42,699 bases of DNA from an uncultured bacterium (GTDB lineage: Bacteria; Bacillota_I; Bacilli_A; Erysipelotrichales; Erysipelotrichaceae), in the NCBI GenBank assembly GCA_903919545.1, contig CAIXIN010000176.1, positions 1-42,699 of the forward strand. Direction: 5' to 3'. The translations under genes were made by a program, and so were the position numbers. Numbering within the stretch: position 1 is the stretch's first letter; every line of letters starts with the position of its first letter. Shown piece by piece: positions 27,047 to 34,745 of this stretch. The notes under the pieces were generated by a model that saw only the letters and a program-made list of their open reading frames with translations, was not told where the DNA came from and did no database searches.

Positions 27047-27990
27047 GTGAGTTCCTTAATGATGCTGTAGATGAAGGCATCAGGATCAAATTCAACGAGA
27101 TCATCTAATTTTTCTCCTAATCCAATATAAGGAATAGGAAGATCTAGCTTTTGACTTAGTGCAACCAAGATACCACCTTTAGCAGTACCATCCAGTTTAG
27201 TACATAAGATCCCATTAATGTTGATCAACGCTTTAAAGCTTTCCGCTTGTTTTAGTGCATGTTGACCTGTAGAACCATCTAATACCATCCATGTAAATTC
27301 AGGTGGTGATCCGTGTATCTTGGTAATGACACGATTGATCTTCGATAACTCTTCCATCAAGTTGACTTTGTTTTGTAGTCTTCCAGCGGTATCAATCAAT
27401 ACGATGTCTGTGTAGTGCTCTTGGGCATAACGTAAGCCATCGACGACGACACTACTGGGATCCGCATTTTCTTTACCAGAAATACACGGGATATCTAAAC
27501 GGTCACTCCATGTTTGAAGTTGTTGAACGGCTGCAGCTCTAAAAGTATCTGCAGCAATCATGACGACCGATTTGCCTTGGGCTTTGAAAGAATGGGCTAA
27601 TTTCGCAACGGTGGTTGTTTTTCCTGAACCATTGATCCCAACGATTAAAAATACATTGGTTCCTTCTTTCAAAGTGAGCTCATACGATTTGAAGGATTCA
27701 CGCATTAACTGGGTTAATCCTTCGATTAATTCCTCTGTTTGTGTAAGAGAAAGGTTTTTTGCTTGTTTTTTTAGATCTCGAATCAATTGAGAAGCGCATT
27801 CTACCCCAAGATCACTTTTTAATAGTACATCATTGATTTGGGCATATACCTTTTCATCGATAAGCGGCGATCCTTTTAATAGGATCTTTAGTTTAGAGCC
27901 AAAACCGACTTGAGTTCTTTCAAAACCACTCACATATTGATCTGTTGTTTTTGGTTTTAGTCGATTTTTTAAAGCACTGAAGAAACTCAT
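27043..27990 (-). CDS. ftsY: Signal recognition particle receptor FtsY
   Basis: SRP receptor GTPase that docks ribosome-SRP complexes at the membrane, 315 residues. Only the short N domain and the G domain are present, without a long acidic A domain, as in many Firmicutes. GTPase motifs: G1 GINGSGKTTTVAKLA, GADTFRAAA-like AADTFRAAAVQQLQ, DTAGRLQNKVNLMEEL, and TKLDGTAKGG with GLGEKLDDL near the end. It overlaps smc by 4 bases upstream and ylxM by 4 downstream. The smc-ftsY-ylxM order is as in Bacillus. Confidence 0.98.
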   Translation of the reverse strand: MSFFSALKNRLKPKTTDQYVSGFERTQVGFGSKLKILLKGSPLIDEKVYAQINDVLLKSDLGVECASQLIRDLKKQAKNLSLTQTEELIEGLTQLMRESFKSYELTLKEGTNVFLIVGINGSGKTTTVAKLAHSFKAQGKSVVMIAADTFRAAAVQQLQTWSDRLDIPCISGKENADPSSVVVDGLRYAQEHYTDIVLIDTAGRLQNKVNLMEELSKINRVITKIHGSPPEFTWMVLDGSTGQHALKQAESFKALININGILCTKLDGTAKGGILVALSQKLDLPIPYIGLGEKLDDLVEFDPDAFIYSIIKELT

Positions 27991-30914
27991 GATTTAACTT
28001 CCTCTTCGATCATCTTGACAGCTTCTGTCAATTTGACCTTCAACATCTGACTGACTCCAGAATTCCCCATCGTGACTCCGTATAAGAGATCACATTGGGC
28101 CATCGTACCCGGTCTATGGGTAACGACAAGAAACTGAGTCTCACGACTGAATTGTTTAAGATAACGCGCAAAGCGATCAACATTGGATTGATCCAAAGCG
28201 GCTTCAATTTCATCAAAGATGCACATTGGAACATGTCTTGCCTTTAAGATCGCAAACAAAACACTGATGGCGATCAGACTCTTTTCGCCCCCAGAGAATA
28301 AACGTATGTTTTTGATTGCTTTGCCTGGTGGTTGGACATGGATATCGATCCCTGAATTCAGTTTATCGTTAGGATCTTCTAAAGTTAAAGAAGCTGTGCC
28401 TCCCCCAAACATGGTTGAGAATACTCCAGGTAGTTCCTTATTTATCTTATCCATCATCGCACTGAATTGAGTAACCATGACTTCATCGAGTTCAGCGATA
28501 AGTTTTAAAATCTTATCTCTGCTTTCAGAGAGTTCATCATATTGTTTCTTTATGAATTCATATCGAGTATTGACCTCATCGAACTCCGCAGGCGCATCCA
28601 TATTAACGTTGCCTAGATTTTCAATATCTTGTCTTAAGGTCTTAACTTCTTCCTTAGCCAATTCAATATCGCTTTCTTTATGCGTTTGTAAGGCAAACTC
28701 ATAGGTCAATTGATATTCTTGGCTCAAACGAACCATTAAATTTTCGATGTTGGTTGAATTGCGAGCCAATTCCAATTCAATATCTCGCTTTTGGATCTGT
28801 AAAGTATTGAGTTCACGACGTTGTTGACGCATTTGTTGATCTTTGCGTTCACTTTCAGTCCCTACTTTTAATCGTGATTCTCGATGTGTTCTGAGTTGAA
28901 GATTGATACTATCACGAGCGGAATAGGCTTTATTCAATAAGGTAATTAAATCATCTTCAGGAGTTTCTTGGGTTGATCCATTAGGGATCAAGGTATTAAG
29001 ATCACTCTTTAATCGATCAAACTTAGCACGTTTCGCATCCAGTACTGGTTCAAGTGAAGCCATAGCGATACGTTTATCAACCAACTGGATCTCATTTTCA
29101 GTTTTCTTGATGGCCATTTCTTGTTGAAGTTGTTGACGCGATTGTAAAAGTTGATAACTAGATGCCACTTGCGTACTTAATTCATTAAATTCTTTGAGTA
29201 AGGTTAAAGGAGAGCCTGTGTCTTTTTGTTTACCACCGGTCATCGATCCACCTTTATGAATGACATCGCCTTCCAAGGTAACCAGTTTATAACCATAATT
29301 TAGTAAAGACGCCAAATGATTCCCAACTTCTAGATCCTCAACCACTAAAACATTGTTTAAAAGTGCCATACTGACAGGTTTAAATTTATCTTGAGTTTCG
29401 ATGAAGGCACTTGCGACACCTAGATAACCTTTGGTATTTTGACAAATAACTTCGTCTTCTTTACGTAATCCACGACTTTGAAGAACCGTCATTGGTAAGA
29501 AGGTCGCTCTACCTGATTCATTTTTCTTTAAGAATCCAATCGCATGACGGGCTGAACTTTCATCTTTGGTGATGATGTTAAACATAGCCCCACCTAATGC
29601 CACACTGATGGCTTCTTCATAACCACTAAAAGGTGTCAAGAGTTGAGATACAACTCCATAAACACCCGCTAAACTCTGTTGGGCATTTAAAACTGCTTGA
29701 ACCCCTGCTTGAGTCATAAAAGGTCTTGCTTGTAAGTTTTTAACAACTTCTAGTCTATTTCTTAAACGTTGAGTAACGACTGTACTTTCATCAACCAAAG
29801 CGTTTTGATCGATCAATTGACGATTAAGTTCTAGATTATGGTTGTTTAAGGATTCCATATCTAAAACCAAGGCATCATAACGTTGTTGACGATCCTCATA
29901 CTCTTGTTTAGCTTCTTGTAAAAGTTGTCTTAACTCAACGCCTCTTTGTTCAGAATTCCCAACTTCAACCGTATATTTACGTTTTTCATCGATTTCGATC
30001 TTACGTGTTTCTAATGTTTGAATCTCATTGATCAGTTTTAATAGATCAGTTTGAGCTTCATGGATCAAATGATCCAACTGATGAAGTTCTGACTTAGCCA
30101 ACATCGTAGAATTCTCATTGATTTGAATAGAAGCCTCTAAAACTGCTTCTTTGGATTGTAAGTTAAAGAGCTCTTTATTGGCGTCTTCATCGAGTTTCTT
30201 AAATCGAGAAATCATCGTCGTTAAGACAGCGATTTCGATTTCTTGTAGACGTTGTTTCTTTTCCGCATAAATGACGGCTTTTTGGGCAGCTTTTTTTAAG
30301 GGTAAGACCTGTTTTTGTAATTCTAAAAAGATATCGTTCATACGTTCAAGATTAGATTGAGTATGTTCAAGTTTATTTAAGGCTTCTTTTTTTCTTTTCT
30401 TATATTTAGATACACCTGCAGCTTCTTCGAAGACACTACGTAATTCTTCAGGTTTAGCTTCAGCGAATTCTGTGATGGATCCTTGAGATATGATACTCAA
30501 AGAGTCTCTTCCAATTCCACTGTCCATCGTTAAATCTAAGATATCTTTTAAACGACAAGGCGCTTTGTTGATGAGGTATTCCCCTTCAGCATTTTCTCTA
30601 TGTAAACGTCGCGTGATTTCAACTTCATCATAAGGCAATTCAAAAATCCGTTCTGTGTTGTCAAAAACTAACGTGACTTCCGCCAAGTTAACCTTACGTC
30701 TGGATTCACTTCCGGTGAAAATAACATCGGTCATATTGGAACCACGCAAAGACTTTACGCTTTGCTCGCCCAAGACCCATCTGATCGCATCAGTGATGTT
30801 GCTTTTCCCACAACCATTTGGTCCAACGATACCGCTGATGTTACTGTCAAAGGTAATGTTGACTTTATCCGCAAATGATTTAAATCCTTGGATTTCAATA
30901 CGCTTTAAAAACAC
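27987..30914 (-). CDS. smc: Chromosome segregation ATPase SMC, short-armed
   Basis: Condensin ATPase, 975 residues, against about 1186 in Bacillus. Walker A GPNGCGKSNITDAIRWVLGEQS begins at residue 31; the N-terminal coil runs from about 170 to 410; the hinge is about 415-558 (GVYGVVSQLL to GGSMTGGK); the C-terminal coil from about 560 to 800; then the signature LFSGGEKSLIAIS near 871 and Walker B CIFDEIEAALD near 900. The heads and hinge are complete, so the missing length comes from the coiled-coil arms (about 90-100 residues each). The start is a GTG with a GGAGG site 6-7 nt upstream. First gene of a six-gene coupled unit. Confidence 0.96.
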   Translation of the reverse strand: MFLKRIEIQGFKSFADKVNITFDSNISGIVGPNGCGKSNITDAIRWVLGEQSVKSLRGSNMTDVIFTGSESRRKVNLAEVTLVFDNTERIFELPYDEVEITRRLHRENAEGEYLINKAPCRLKDILDLTMDSGIGRDSLSIISQGSITEFAEAKPEELRSVFEEAAGVSKYKKRKKEALNKLEHTQSNLERMNDIFLELQKQVLPLKKAAQKAVIYAEKKQRLQEIEIAVLTTMISRFKKLDEDANKELFNLQSKEAVLEASIQINENSTMLAKSELHQLDHLIHEAQTDLLKLINEIQTLETRKIEIDEKRKYTVEVGNSEQRGVELRQLLQEAKQEYEDRQQRYDALVLDMESLNNHNLELNRQLIDQNALVDESTVVTQRLRNRLEVVKNLQARPFMTQAGVQAVLNAQQSLAGVYGVVSQLLTPFSGYEEAISVALGGAMFNIITKDESSARHAIGFLKKNESGRATFLPMTVLQSRGLRKEDEVICQNTKGYLGVASAFIETQDKFKPVSMALLNNVLVVEDLEVGNHLASLLNYGYKLVTLEGDVIHKGGSMTGGKQKDTGSPLTLLKEFNELSTQVASSYQLLQSRQQLQQEMAIKKTENEIQLVDKRIAMASLEPVLDAKRAKFDRLKSDLNTLIPNGSTQETPEDDLITLLNKAYSARDSINLQLRTHRESRLKVGTESERKDQQMRQQRRELNTLQIQKRDIELELARNSTNIENLMVRLSQEYQLTYEFALQTHKESDIELAKEEVKTLRQDIENLGNVNMDAPAEFDEVNTRYEFIKKQYDELSESRDKILKLIAELDEVMVTQFSAMMDKINKELPGVFSTMFGGGTASLTLEDPNDKLNSGIDIHVQPPGKAIKNIRLFSGGEKSLIAISVLFAILKARHVPMCIFDEIEAALDQSNVDRFARYLKQFSRETQFLVVTHRPGTMAQCDLLYGVTMGNSGVSQMLKVKLTEAVKMIEEEVKS

Positions 30915-30939
30915 GGCGGTCCTCCATTGTCATTAGATA

Positions 30940-30945
30940 ATTATA
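30940..30945 (-). promoter_or_regulatory. -10 element of the smc operon promoter
   Basis: Minus strand TATAAT about 25 nt before the GTG start of smc, leaving a leader of about 20 nt with the GGAGG site at 30921-30925. The -35 region is T-rich but not a good match. Confidence 0.45.
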
Positions 30946-30982
30946 GCTTATAGAAGCACAAAAAAGAAGAGCTTTGGTGCAC

Positions 30983-31579
30983 TTACAGTTTTATTTTACA
31001 GTGGATGACTTTCCCAAGGATTCGAATGGGTTTGGTTTCACATTCTTCCTGAGTATAGATCATGGCTTGATACTTAGGATTTTCTGGTTTAAGGATCAAT
31101 TTATCTTCTTCATAAAAGACTCGTTTTATGGTTGCTTCTTCACCAACCAAGATAACTGCGATGGATCCATTTTCTACTTGATCTTGACGATGGACATAGA
31201 CTAGATCTTCAGGATAGATTCTCGCATTGATCATAGAATCACCTATGACTTCTAAATAGAAGTTTTCTTCTAAAGAACCTTCTTTTTCATCGACATATTC
31301 TAATCCTTTAAATTCTTGAGAAGCATATCGAAGAGGACCTCCTCTTACAGTTCCTAAGATAGGTATCGCTACTCTACGTTCAGTGCTCATCAACTCTTCA
31401 ACCGATATATGATAAAAATCAGCCAGTTGAGTCAAGATCTTAGTGGGTGGTAAAGATGAGCCATCTTCCCACTTCTGGATCGTGGTAAAGGATTTATATC
31501 CAAAATGAAAAGACAGATCTTGTTGAGATAGACCTCGTTCTTTTCTAAGTTGTTTTAGTTTTTCGTGCAAGCTGATCAT
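30983..31579 (-). CDS. LexA-like XRE/S24 repressor with self-cleavage fold
   Basis: Repressor of 198 residues. The N-terminal XRE-type helix-turn-helix (about 4-64: LKQLRKERGLSQQDLSFHFG) is joined to an S24 peptidase domain with nucleophile Ser115 in VIGDSM and general base Lys152 in EEATIKRVF, the LexA/HdiR dyad. Relatives are cleaved on RecA-ssDNA signalling, which inactivates them. The position equivalent to the LexA Ala-Gly bond reads Gly80-Gly81 (GTVRGGPL), an uncommon variant. I start at 31579 (MISLHEK), since a perfect promoter overlaps the longer reading from 31618. It is divergent from dinB and shares an operator region with it. Not true LexA: the DNA-binding half is XRE-type rather than winged helix. 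Confidence 0.88.
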   Translation of the reverse strand: MISLHEKLKQLRKERGLSQQDLSFHFGYKSFTTIQKWEDGSSLPPTKILTQLADFYHISVEELMSTERRVAIPILGTVRGGPLRYASQEFKGLEYVDEKEGSLEENFYLEVIGDSMINARIYPEDLVYVHRQDQVENGSIAVILVGEEATIKRVFYEEDKLILKPENPKYQAMIYTQEECETKPIRILGKVIHCKIKL

Positions 31580-31589
31580 GACAGAATCT

Positions 31590-31618
31590 ATTATAAATGA
31601 AACTTGAATAATTTTCAA
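31590..31618 (-). promoter_or_regulatory. Autoregulated promoter of the S24 repressor
   Basis: Minus strand TTGAAA (31613-31618), 17-bp spacer, TATAAT (31590-31595). Operator 1 covers the -35 and part of the spacer. The ATG at 31579 is 10 nt after the -10, so the leader would be only about 3-4 nt. Confidence 0.75.
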
Positions 31619-31620
31619 GT
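31602..31620. promoter_or_regulatory. Operator 1, ACTTGAA-N5-TTCAAGT palindrome
   Basis: Plus strand ACTTGAATAATTTTCAAGT, 7-bp perfect arms around a 5-bp AT core. It overlaps the repressor's own -35 element. It differs from operator 2 at one core base. The repressor is the likely ligand (inference from position and symmetry). Confidence 0.75.
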
Positions 31621-31625
31621 AGTAC

Positions 31626-31654
31626 TTGATACTTGAATTATTTTCAAGTAAAAT
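31626..31654 (+). promoter_or_regulatory. Promoter of the dinB operon
   Basis: TTGATA (31626-31631), 17-bp spacer, TAAAAT (31649-31654). Operator 2 fills the spacer exactly, touching both hexamers. An AGGAGA ribosome binding site (31663-31668) and a run of seven C precede the ATG at 31676. Confidence 0.78.
31631..31649. promoter_or_regulatory. Operator 2, ACTTGAA-N5-TTCAAGT palindrome
   Basis: Plus strand ACTTGAATTATTTTCAAGT with the same 7-bp arms as operator 1; centres are 29 bp apart. It lies between the -35 and -10 of the dinB promoter. An extra half-site (ACTTGAT) sits between the two operators at 31624-31630. Confidence 0.78.
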
Positions 31655-31675
31655 AAAGGTATAGGAGACCCCCCC

Positions 31676-32923
31676 ATGGACAGAGTCATATTACATTGCG
31701 ATTTGAATAGTTTCTATGCCTCAGTGGAATGTTTGCATCATCCAGAATACCGCAATGTCCCTATGGCGGTAGGTGGTGATGTTGAGAAACGTCACGGCAT
31801 CATCTTAGCGAAGAATCAATTGGCCAAGAAAGCAGGTGTTACCACAGGCGAAGCTTTGTGGCAAGCTTTACAGAAATGTCCTGATCTCATTCTGGTAAAA
31901 CCTAATTTTTCTCACTATCTACGTTTTTCGAGAATGGTGAGAGCCATTTATGCAGATTATAGTGATAAGATCGAATCATTTGGAATCGATGAAGTCTGGA
32001 TCGATGTTACCGAAAGCATCCATCTTTTTGGGACTCCTAAAGCTATAGCGGATACCATTAGAGAACGAGTAAAACTTGAATTAGGGGTAACCATCTCTGT
32101 AGGAGTTAGTTTCAATAAAGTCTTTGCGAAACTGGGCTCTGATTATAAGAAACCAGATGCAACCACCGAAATCACTCGCGAAAATATGAGAGAGATCGTT
32201 TGGCCTCTTCCTATAGAAGATCTGCTTTATGTCGGTAGAGCCACCACTCAGAAGTTACATTTACTTGGGATCTATACCATTGGTGATTGTGCAACAACAG
32301 AAGTCGCTGTATTGAAACGTCGTTTAGGTAAATGGGGAGAGGTTTTATGGCGTTTCGCTAATGGAGAAGAAAACAGTGTTGTTTCTGTCCAACACTACGA
32401 GCCTTTGGTTAAGTCGATTGGGAATTCTACGACCTGTCCTCGCGATCTACGGTCGCTTCAAGATGTGAAGATTGTAACCTATATCTTAGCGGAAAGTGTC
32501 GCTGCTCGTTTAAAAGAAGCCCATTTAATGGCCGGCGTGATCAGTATTGGGGTCAGAGATATCCATCTCAAAGGTTTTACTCGTCAAATCAAACTGAGCC
32601 AAGCCACCCATCTTAGCGATGATATCGCTCAAGCAGCGATGGGACTCTTCGATAAAAACGTTGACTTCACGACGCCTTTACGCAGTATCGGTGTCAAAGC
32701 AAGCGATCTTAGTGTGATGGAACTTCCGGTTCAATTGGATCTCTTCACTGATCAAGTTGCCCATCAAAGAGCACTTAACCTCGAAAATACCATCGATGTG
32801 ATTCGCGAACGCTATGGATTCAACAGTGTTCAGCGCTTGATGATGAAAGAGGATCCCCTACTCTCTCAATTCAATCCCAAACAGGATCATGTCATCTTTC
32901 CAGAATCATACTTTAAAGGATAA
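31676..32923 (+). CDS. dinB: Y-family translesion DNA polymerase (DinB/Pol IV type)
   Basis: Error-prone lesion-bypass polymerase, 415 residues. The N-terminal LHCDLNSFYASVE carries the first metal Asp and the steric gate; SFGIDEVWIDVT carries the Asp-Glu pair; helix-hairpin-helix and little-finger domains follow. PVQLDLFTD near residue 355 is a clear beta-clamp-binding motif. Bacillus-type UvrX would be an alternative, but the N-terminal motif fits clostridial Pol IV better. The gene is divergent from the S24 repressor and has an operator inside its promoter, so it should be induced by DNA damage. It is followed 5 bases later by a small gene and then by an SRAP gene, in one unit. Confidence 0.93.
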   Translation: MDRVILHCDLNSFYASVECLHHPEYRNVPMAVGGDVEKRHGIILAKNQLAKKAGVTTGEALWQALQKCPDLILVKPNFSHYLRFSRMVRAIYADYSDKIESFGIDEVWIDVTESIHLFGTPKAIADTIRERVKLELGVTISVGVSFNKVFAKLGSDYKKPDATTEITRENMREIVWPLPIEDLLYVGRATTQKLHLLGIYTIGDCATTEVAVLKRRLGKWGEVLWRFANGEENSVVSVQHYEPLVKSIGNSTTCPRDLRSLQDVKIVTYILAESVAARLKEAHLMAGVISIGVRDIHLKGFTRQIKLSQATHLSDDIAQAAMGLFDKNVDFTTPLRSIGVKASDLSVMELPVQLDLFTDQVAHQRALNLENTIDVIRERYGFNSVQRLMMKEDPLLSQFNPKQDHVIFPESYFKG

Positions 32924-32928
32924 CCACT

Positions 32929-33177
32929 ATGGCAAAAAAAATATATGTCGATGTCATCTTACAACATAGCAAAGAAGGGCAGATCAGACCATTGGCCATC
33001 GTATGGGCGAATGGTGTAAAATATACGATAGATAAGATCACTCAGGTCACACGCGCTGCATCTACGATTGCAGGAGGAACTGGGATTCGTTATACCTGTT
33101 ATATCCAAGGACAAGCACGCTATCTTTTTTTAGAAGAAGACCGTTGGTTTATTGAAAGCAAAGGACAAGGAGTTTGA
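32929..33177 (+). CDS. Small protein of unknown function in the dinB operon
   Basis: 82 residues, no family that I can name with confidence. It appears all-beta: IYVDVILQHSKEGQIRPLAIVW, NGVKYTIDKITQV, RYTCYIQGQARYLFLEEDRWFIES, with no membrane segment or cysteine pair. In outline it resembles the short beta proteins (DUF6504-like) encoded next to Y-family polymerases in other phyla, but this rests on general shape only. An AAAGGA site in the end of dinB precedes its ATG. It lies between dinB and the SRAP gene, with gaps of 5 and 1 bases, so a role in lesion bypass or its control is a reasonable inference. Confidence 0.8.
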   Translation: MAKKIYVDVILQHSKEGQIRPLAIVWANGVKYTIDKITQVTRAASTIAGGTGIRYTCYIQGQARYLFLEEDRWFIESKGQGV

Positions 33178-33178
33178 T

Positions 33179-33757
33179 ATGTGTGGAAGATACCTATTTA
33201 AACAAAACGACGATGAAGAACTACATGATTGGATCCAACAACTCAATCTAAGCGATACTCACGATCTTTCATTAGGAGAAGTCTTCCCTTCTCAGAAAAC
33301 GATTGTCCTGAGTGCTCCAGGCACCCCAATGATCATGCGTTGGGGACTTAAAAAATGGGATGACAAAGGCCTAATCATCAACGCTCGTAGCGAAAGTGTT
33401 AAAGACTCCCCTTTCTTCAAGGAACATCTTAACTATCGACGTTGTTTGATCAAAGCGGATGCTTTCTTTGAATGGGATAAAAATAAACAAAAGAATCTAG
33501 TCTCTGATCCATCTTCAAAACCTCTTTATATGGCAGGTCTTTATGATGACAGTACCGAGATTCCTACCTTTGCGATCTTAACGGATGAAGCTGAAGGAGA
33601 TTTTAGAAAAATACATACTCGTGTTCCATTGTTTATCCCAGAAGCTTATCTTCAGAGATACATCGATGATGGGGCCAGTTTACTTGAAGATTTCAGAAAT
33701 TTAAAACAAATCGACTTGATTTACGAAAGCCAAGCCGCACAAATTTCCTTGTTTTAA
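33179..33757 (+). CDS. SRAP/YedK (HMCES-like) abasic-site crosslinking protein
   Basis: Protein of 192 residues that forms a covalent thiazolidine link with abasic sites in single-stranded DNA, shielding them from cleavage. The start is set by chemistry: catalytic Cys must be residue 2, and MCGRYLF begins at 33179. The longer frame from 33152 would bury it. Other key features are NARSES, the active-site Glu in DAFFEW, and His in RKIHTRVPLFI. The more usual HDRMP reads HTRVP here. An AAGGAG site lies 6-7 nt before the ATG, one base after the previous stop. With dinB it forms a DNA-damage tolerance unit. Confidence 0.93.
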   Translation: MCGRYLFKQNDDEELHDWIQQLNLSDTHDLSLGEVFPSQKTIVLSAPGTPMIMRWGLKKWDDKGLIINARSESVKDSPFFKEHLNYRRCLIKADAFFEWDKNKQKNLVSDPSSKPLYMAGLYDDSTEIPTFAILTDEAEGDFRKIHTRVPLFIPEAYLQRYIDDGASLLEDFRNLKQIDLIYESQAAQISLF

Positions 33758-33784
33758 TGAAAATCACCTTGATTTTTGTGCTTG

Positions 33785-33793
33785 TGGTAAAAT
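33785..33793 (+). promoter_or_regulatory. Extended -10 promoter of the secreted-protein pair, probably leaderless
   Basis: TGGTAAAAT with the hexamer at 33788-33793; the ATG at 33801 is 7 nt further, where transcription should begin. No Shine-Dalgarno sequence is present. A TTGATT upstream (33770-33775) is too close for a standard -35. Confidence 0.55.
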
Positions 33794-33800
33794 AATAGTA

Positions 33801-34745
33801 ATGAGAAACAACAAAGCCATTAGTAAAATCGTATTTAAACTCAGCATGATTACTGTTTTGACTGTATCACTTTTAAGTTTGGGTTTTTATGTAAGAGGAT
33901 TGATTGAAAACATTAAAGTTGATCCTGATCCAGAACCAGAGCAAACCTACACCGTTACACTCAACGACTATAAAGTCTATCAATTTATGGATGTCCAATA
34001 TGATTTCATTATGGCCAATGTTACAATCACCAGTAATAAAGCCCTGAATCTATCTCAAAATCCATACACCAGTTCAGAAAACATCAATCTAGCAAATACA
34101 TCAGAATATACCACCTACTTACAAAACCAAGGATTTGATTTAAAATGTCCATTACCTGAGTCCTCAACTGAATTGACCCAAACCGCATGTTTGTTTATTC
34201 CAGTCGTTAATCGATCATTAAATGAATTGATCCTCAAAGTCTCAATCGATCGAATCTACAACTTGTCTTTCAATTTAAATGAGATCTCGCATGCGGGAAC
34301 TCGCGAAATGTTAGGTGTTGAAAATCAATTGCCTGACTACACAGCCACCATCATCGATAAAAGTCTTGTAAGTGTTCATTCATTTTATACCCTCAAAGAA
34401 AACGGGGACCATGATGAAGTCGTTTTTAGTTCTCAAACCCAGATTTTCGGATTCCAAGTTACTTTAGAAAACAATACAACTGTTCCACTAAATATAGAAA
34501 GTGCCTATATTATTATTGATGGGAAAGGTACATTCCAATCTGTTGATTCAAGTTATTTAAATGATGAATACATCCCAATGATTGGACTAGAATTCACTGG
34601 AATGAAAACTGCCTATTTGTTTATGGATATTACAGATGAGACCATTGATCTCTATAGTTTACAAAATGAGACAATTCATGTGTTTATAAAAGTCAGTACA
34701 AACAATTCCTTTATTGAGATTGTATTTCTTGGTGATACACAGTGA
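33801..34745 (+). CDS. Signal-anchored extracellular protein of unknown function
   Basis: 314 residues; no recognised family. A basic N-terminus (MRNNKAISK) and one hydrophobic segment (about 12-33, SMITVLTVSLLSLGFYVRGL) anchor or export it, followed by a Pro/Asp/Glu linker (DPDPEPEQ) and about 270 residues of beta-rich sequence with many Asn, Thr and Ser. There are two cysteines near residues 114 and 129 (FDLKCPLP, TACLFIP). The stop codon overlaps the GTG start of the large hydrolase gene (GTGA), so both are made together, and the two proteins probably work on the same surface structure. No dockerin, cohesin or sortase signal was seen. Confidence 0.8.
   Translation: MRNNKAISKIVFKLSMITVLTVSLLSLGFYVRGLIENIKVDPDPEPEQTYTVTLNDYKVYQFMDVQYDFIMANVTITSNKALNLSQNPYTSSENINLANTSEYTTYLQNQGFDLKCPLPESSTELTQTACLFIPVVNRSLNELILKVSIDRIYNLSFNLNEISHAGTREMLGVENQLPDYTATIIDKSLVSVHSFYTLKENGDHDEVVFSSQTQIFGFQVTLENNTTVPLNIESAYIIIDGKGTFQSVDSSYLNDEYIPMIGLEFTGMKTAYLFMDITDETIDLYSLQNETIHVFIKVSTNNSFIEIVFLGDTQ

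Noticed and set aside
28040-28234. Minus-strand 64-codon frame within smc in another register
   Set aside because: It is an out-of-frame reading of the SMC Walker B region, which is fully coding in the main frame.
30983-31579. Calling the S24 protein a true LexA
   Set aside because: The N-terminal half is an XRE-type helix-turn-helix, not the LexA winged helix, and the operator is not a standard SOS box.
33152-33178. Longer SRAP start
   Set aside because: SRAP needs Cys at position 2 after the initiator Met, which only the start at 33179 provides.
33758-33784. Terminator after SRAP (AAAATCA-CCT-TGATTTT)
   Set aside because: The 7-bp stem is mostly A-T with a 3-nt loop and a single T following, so it is too weak to call.
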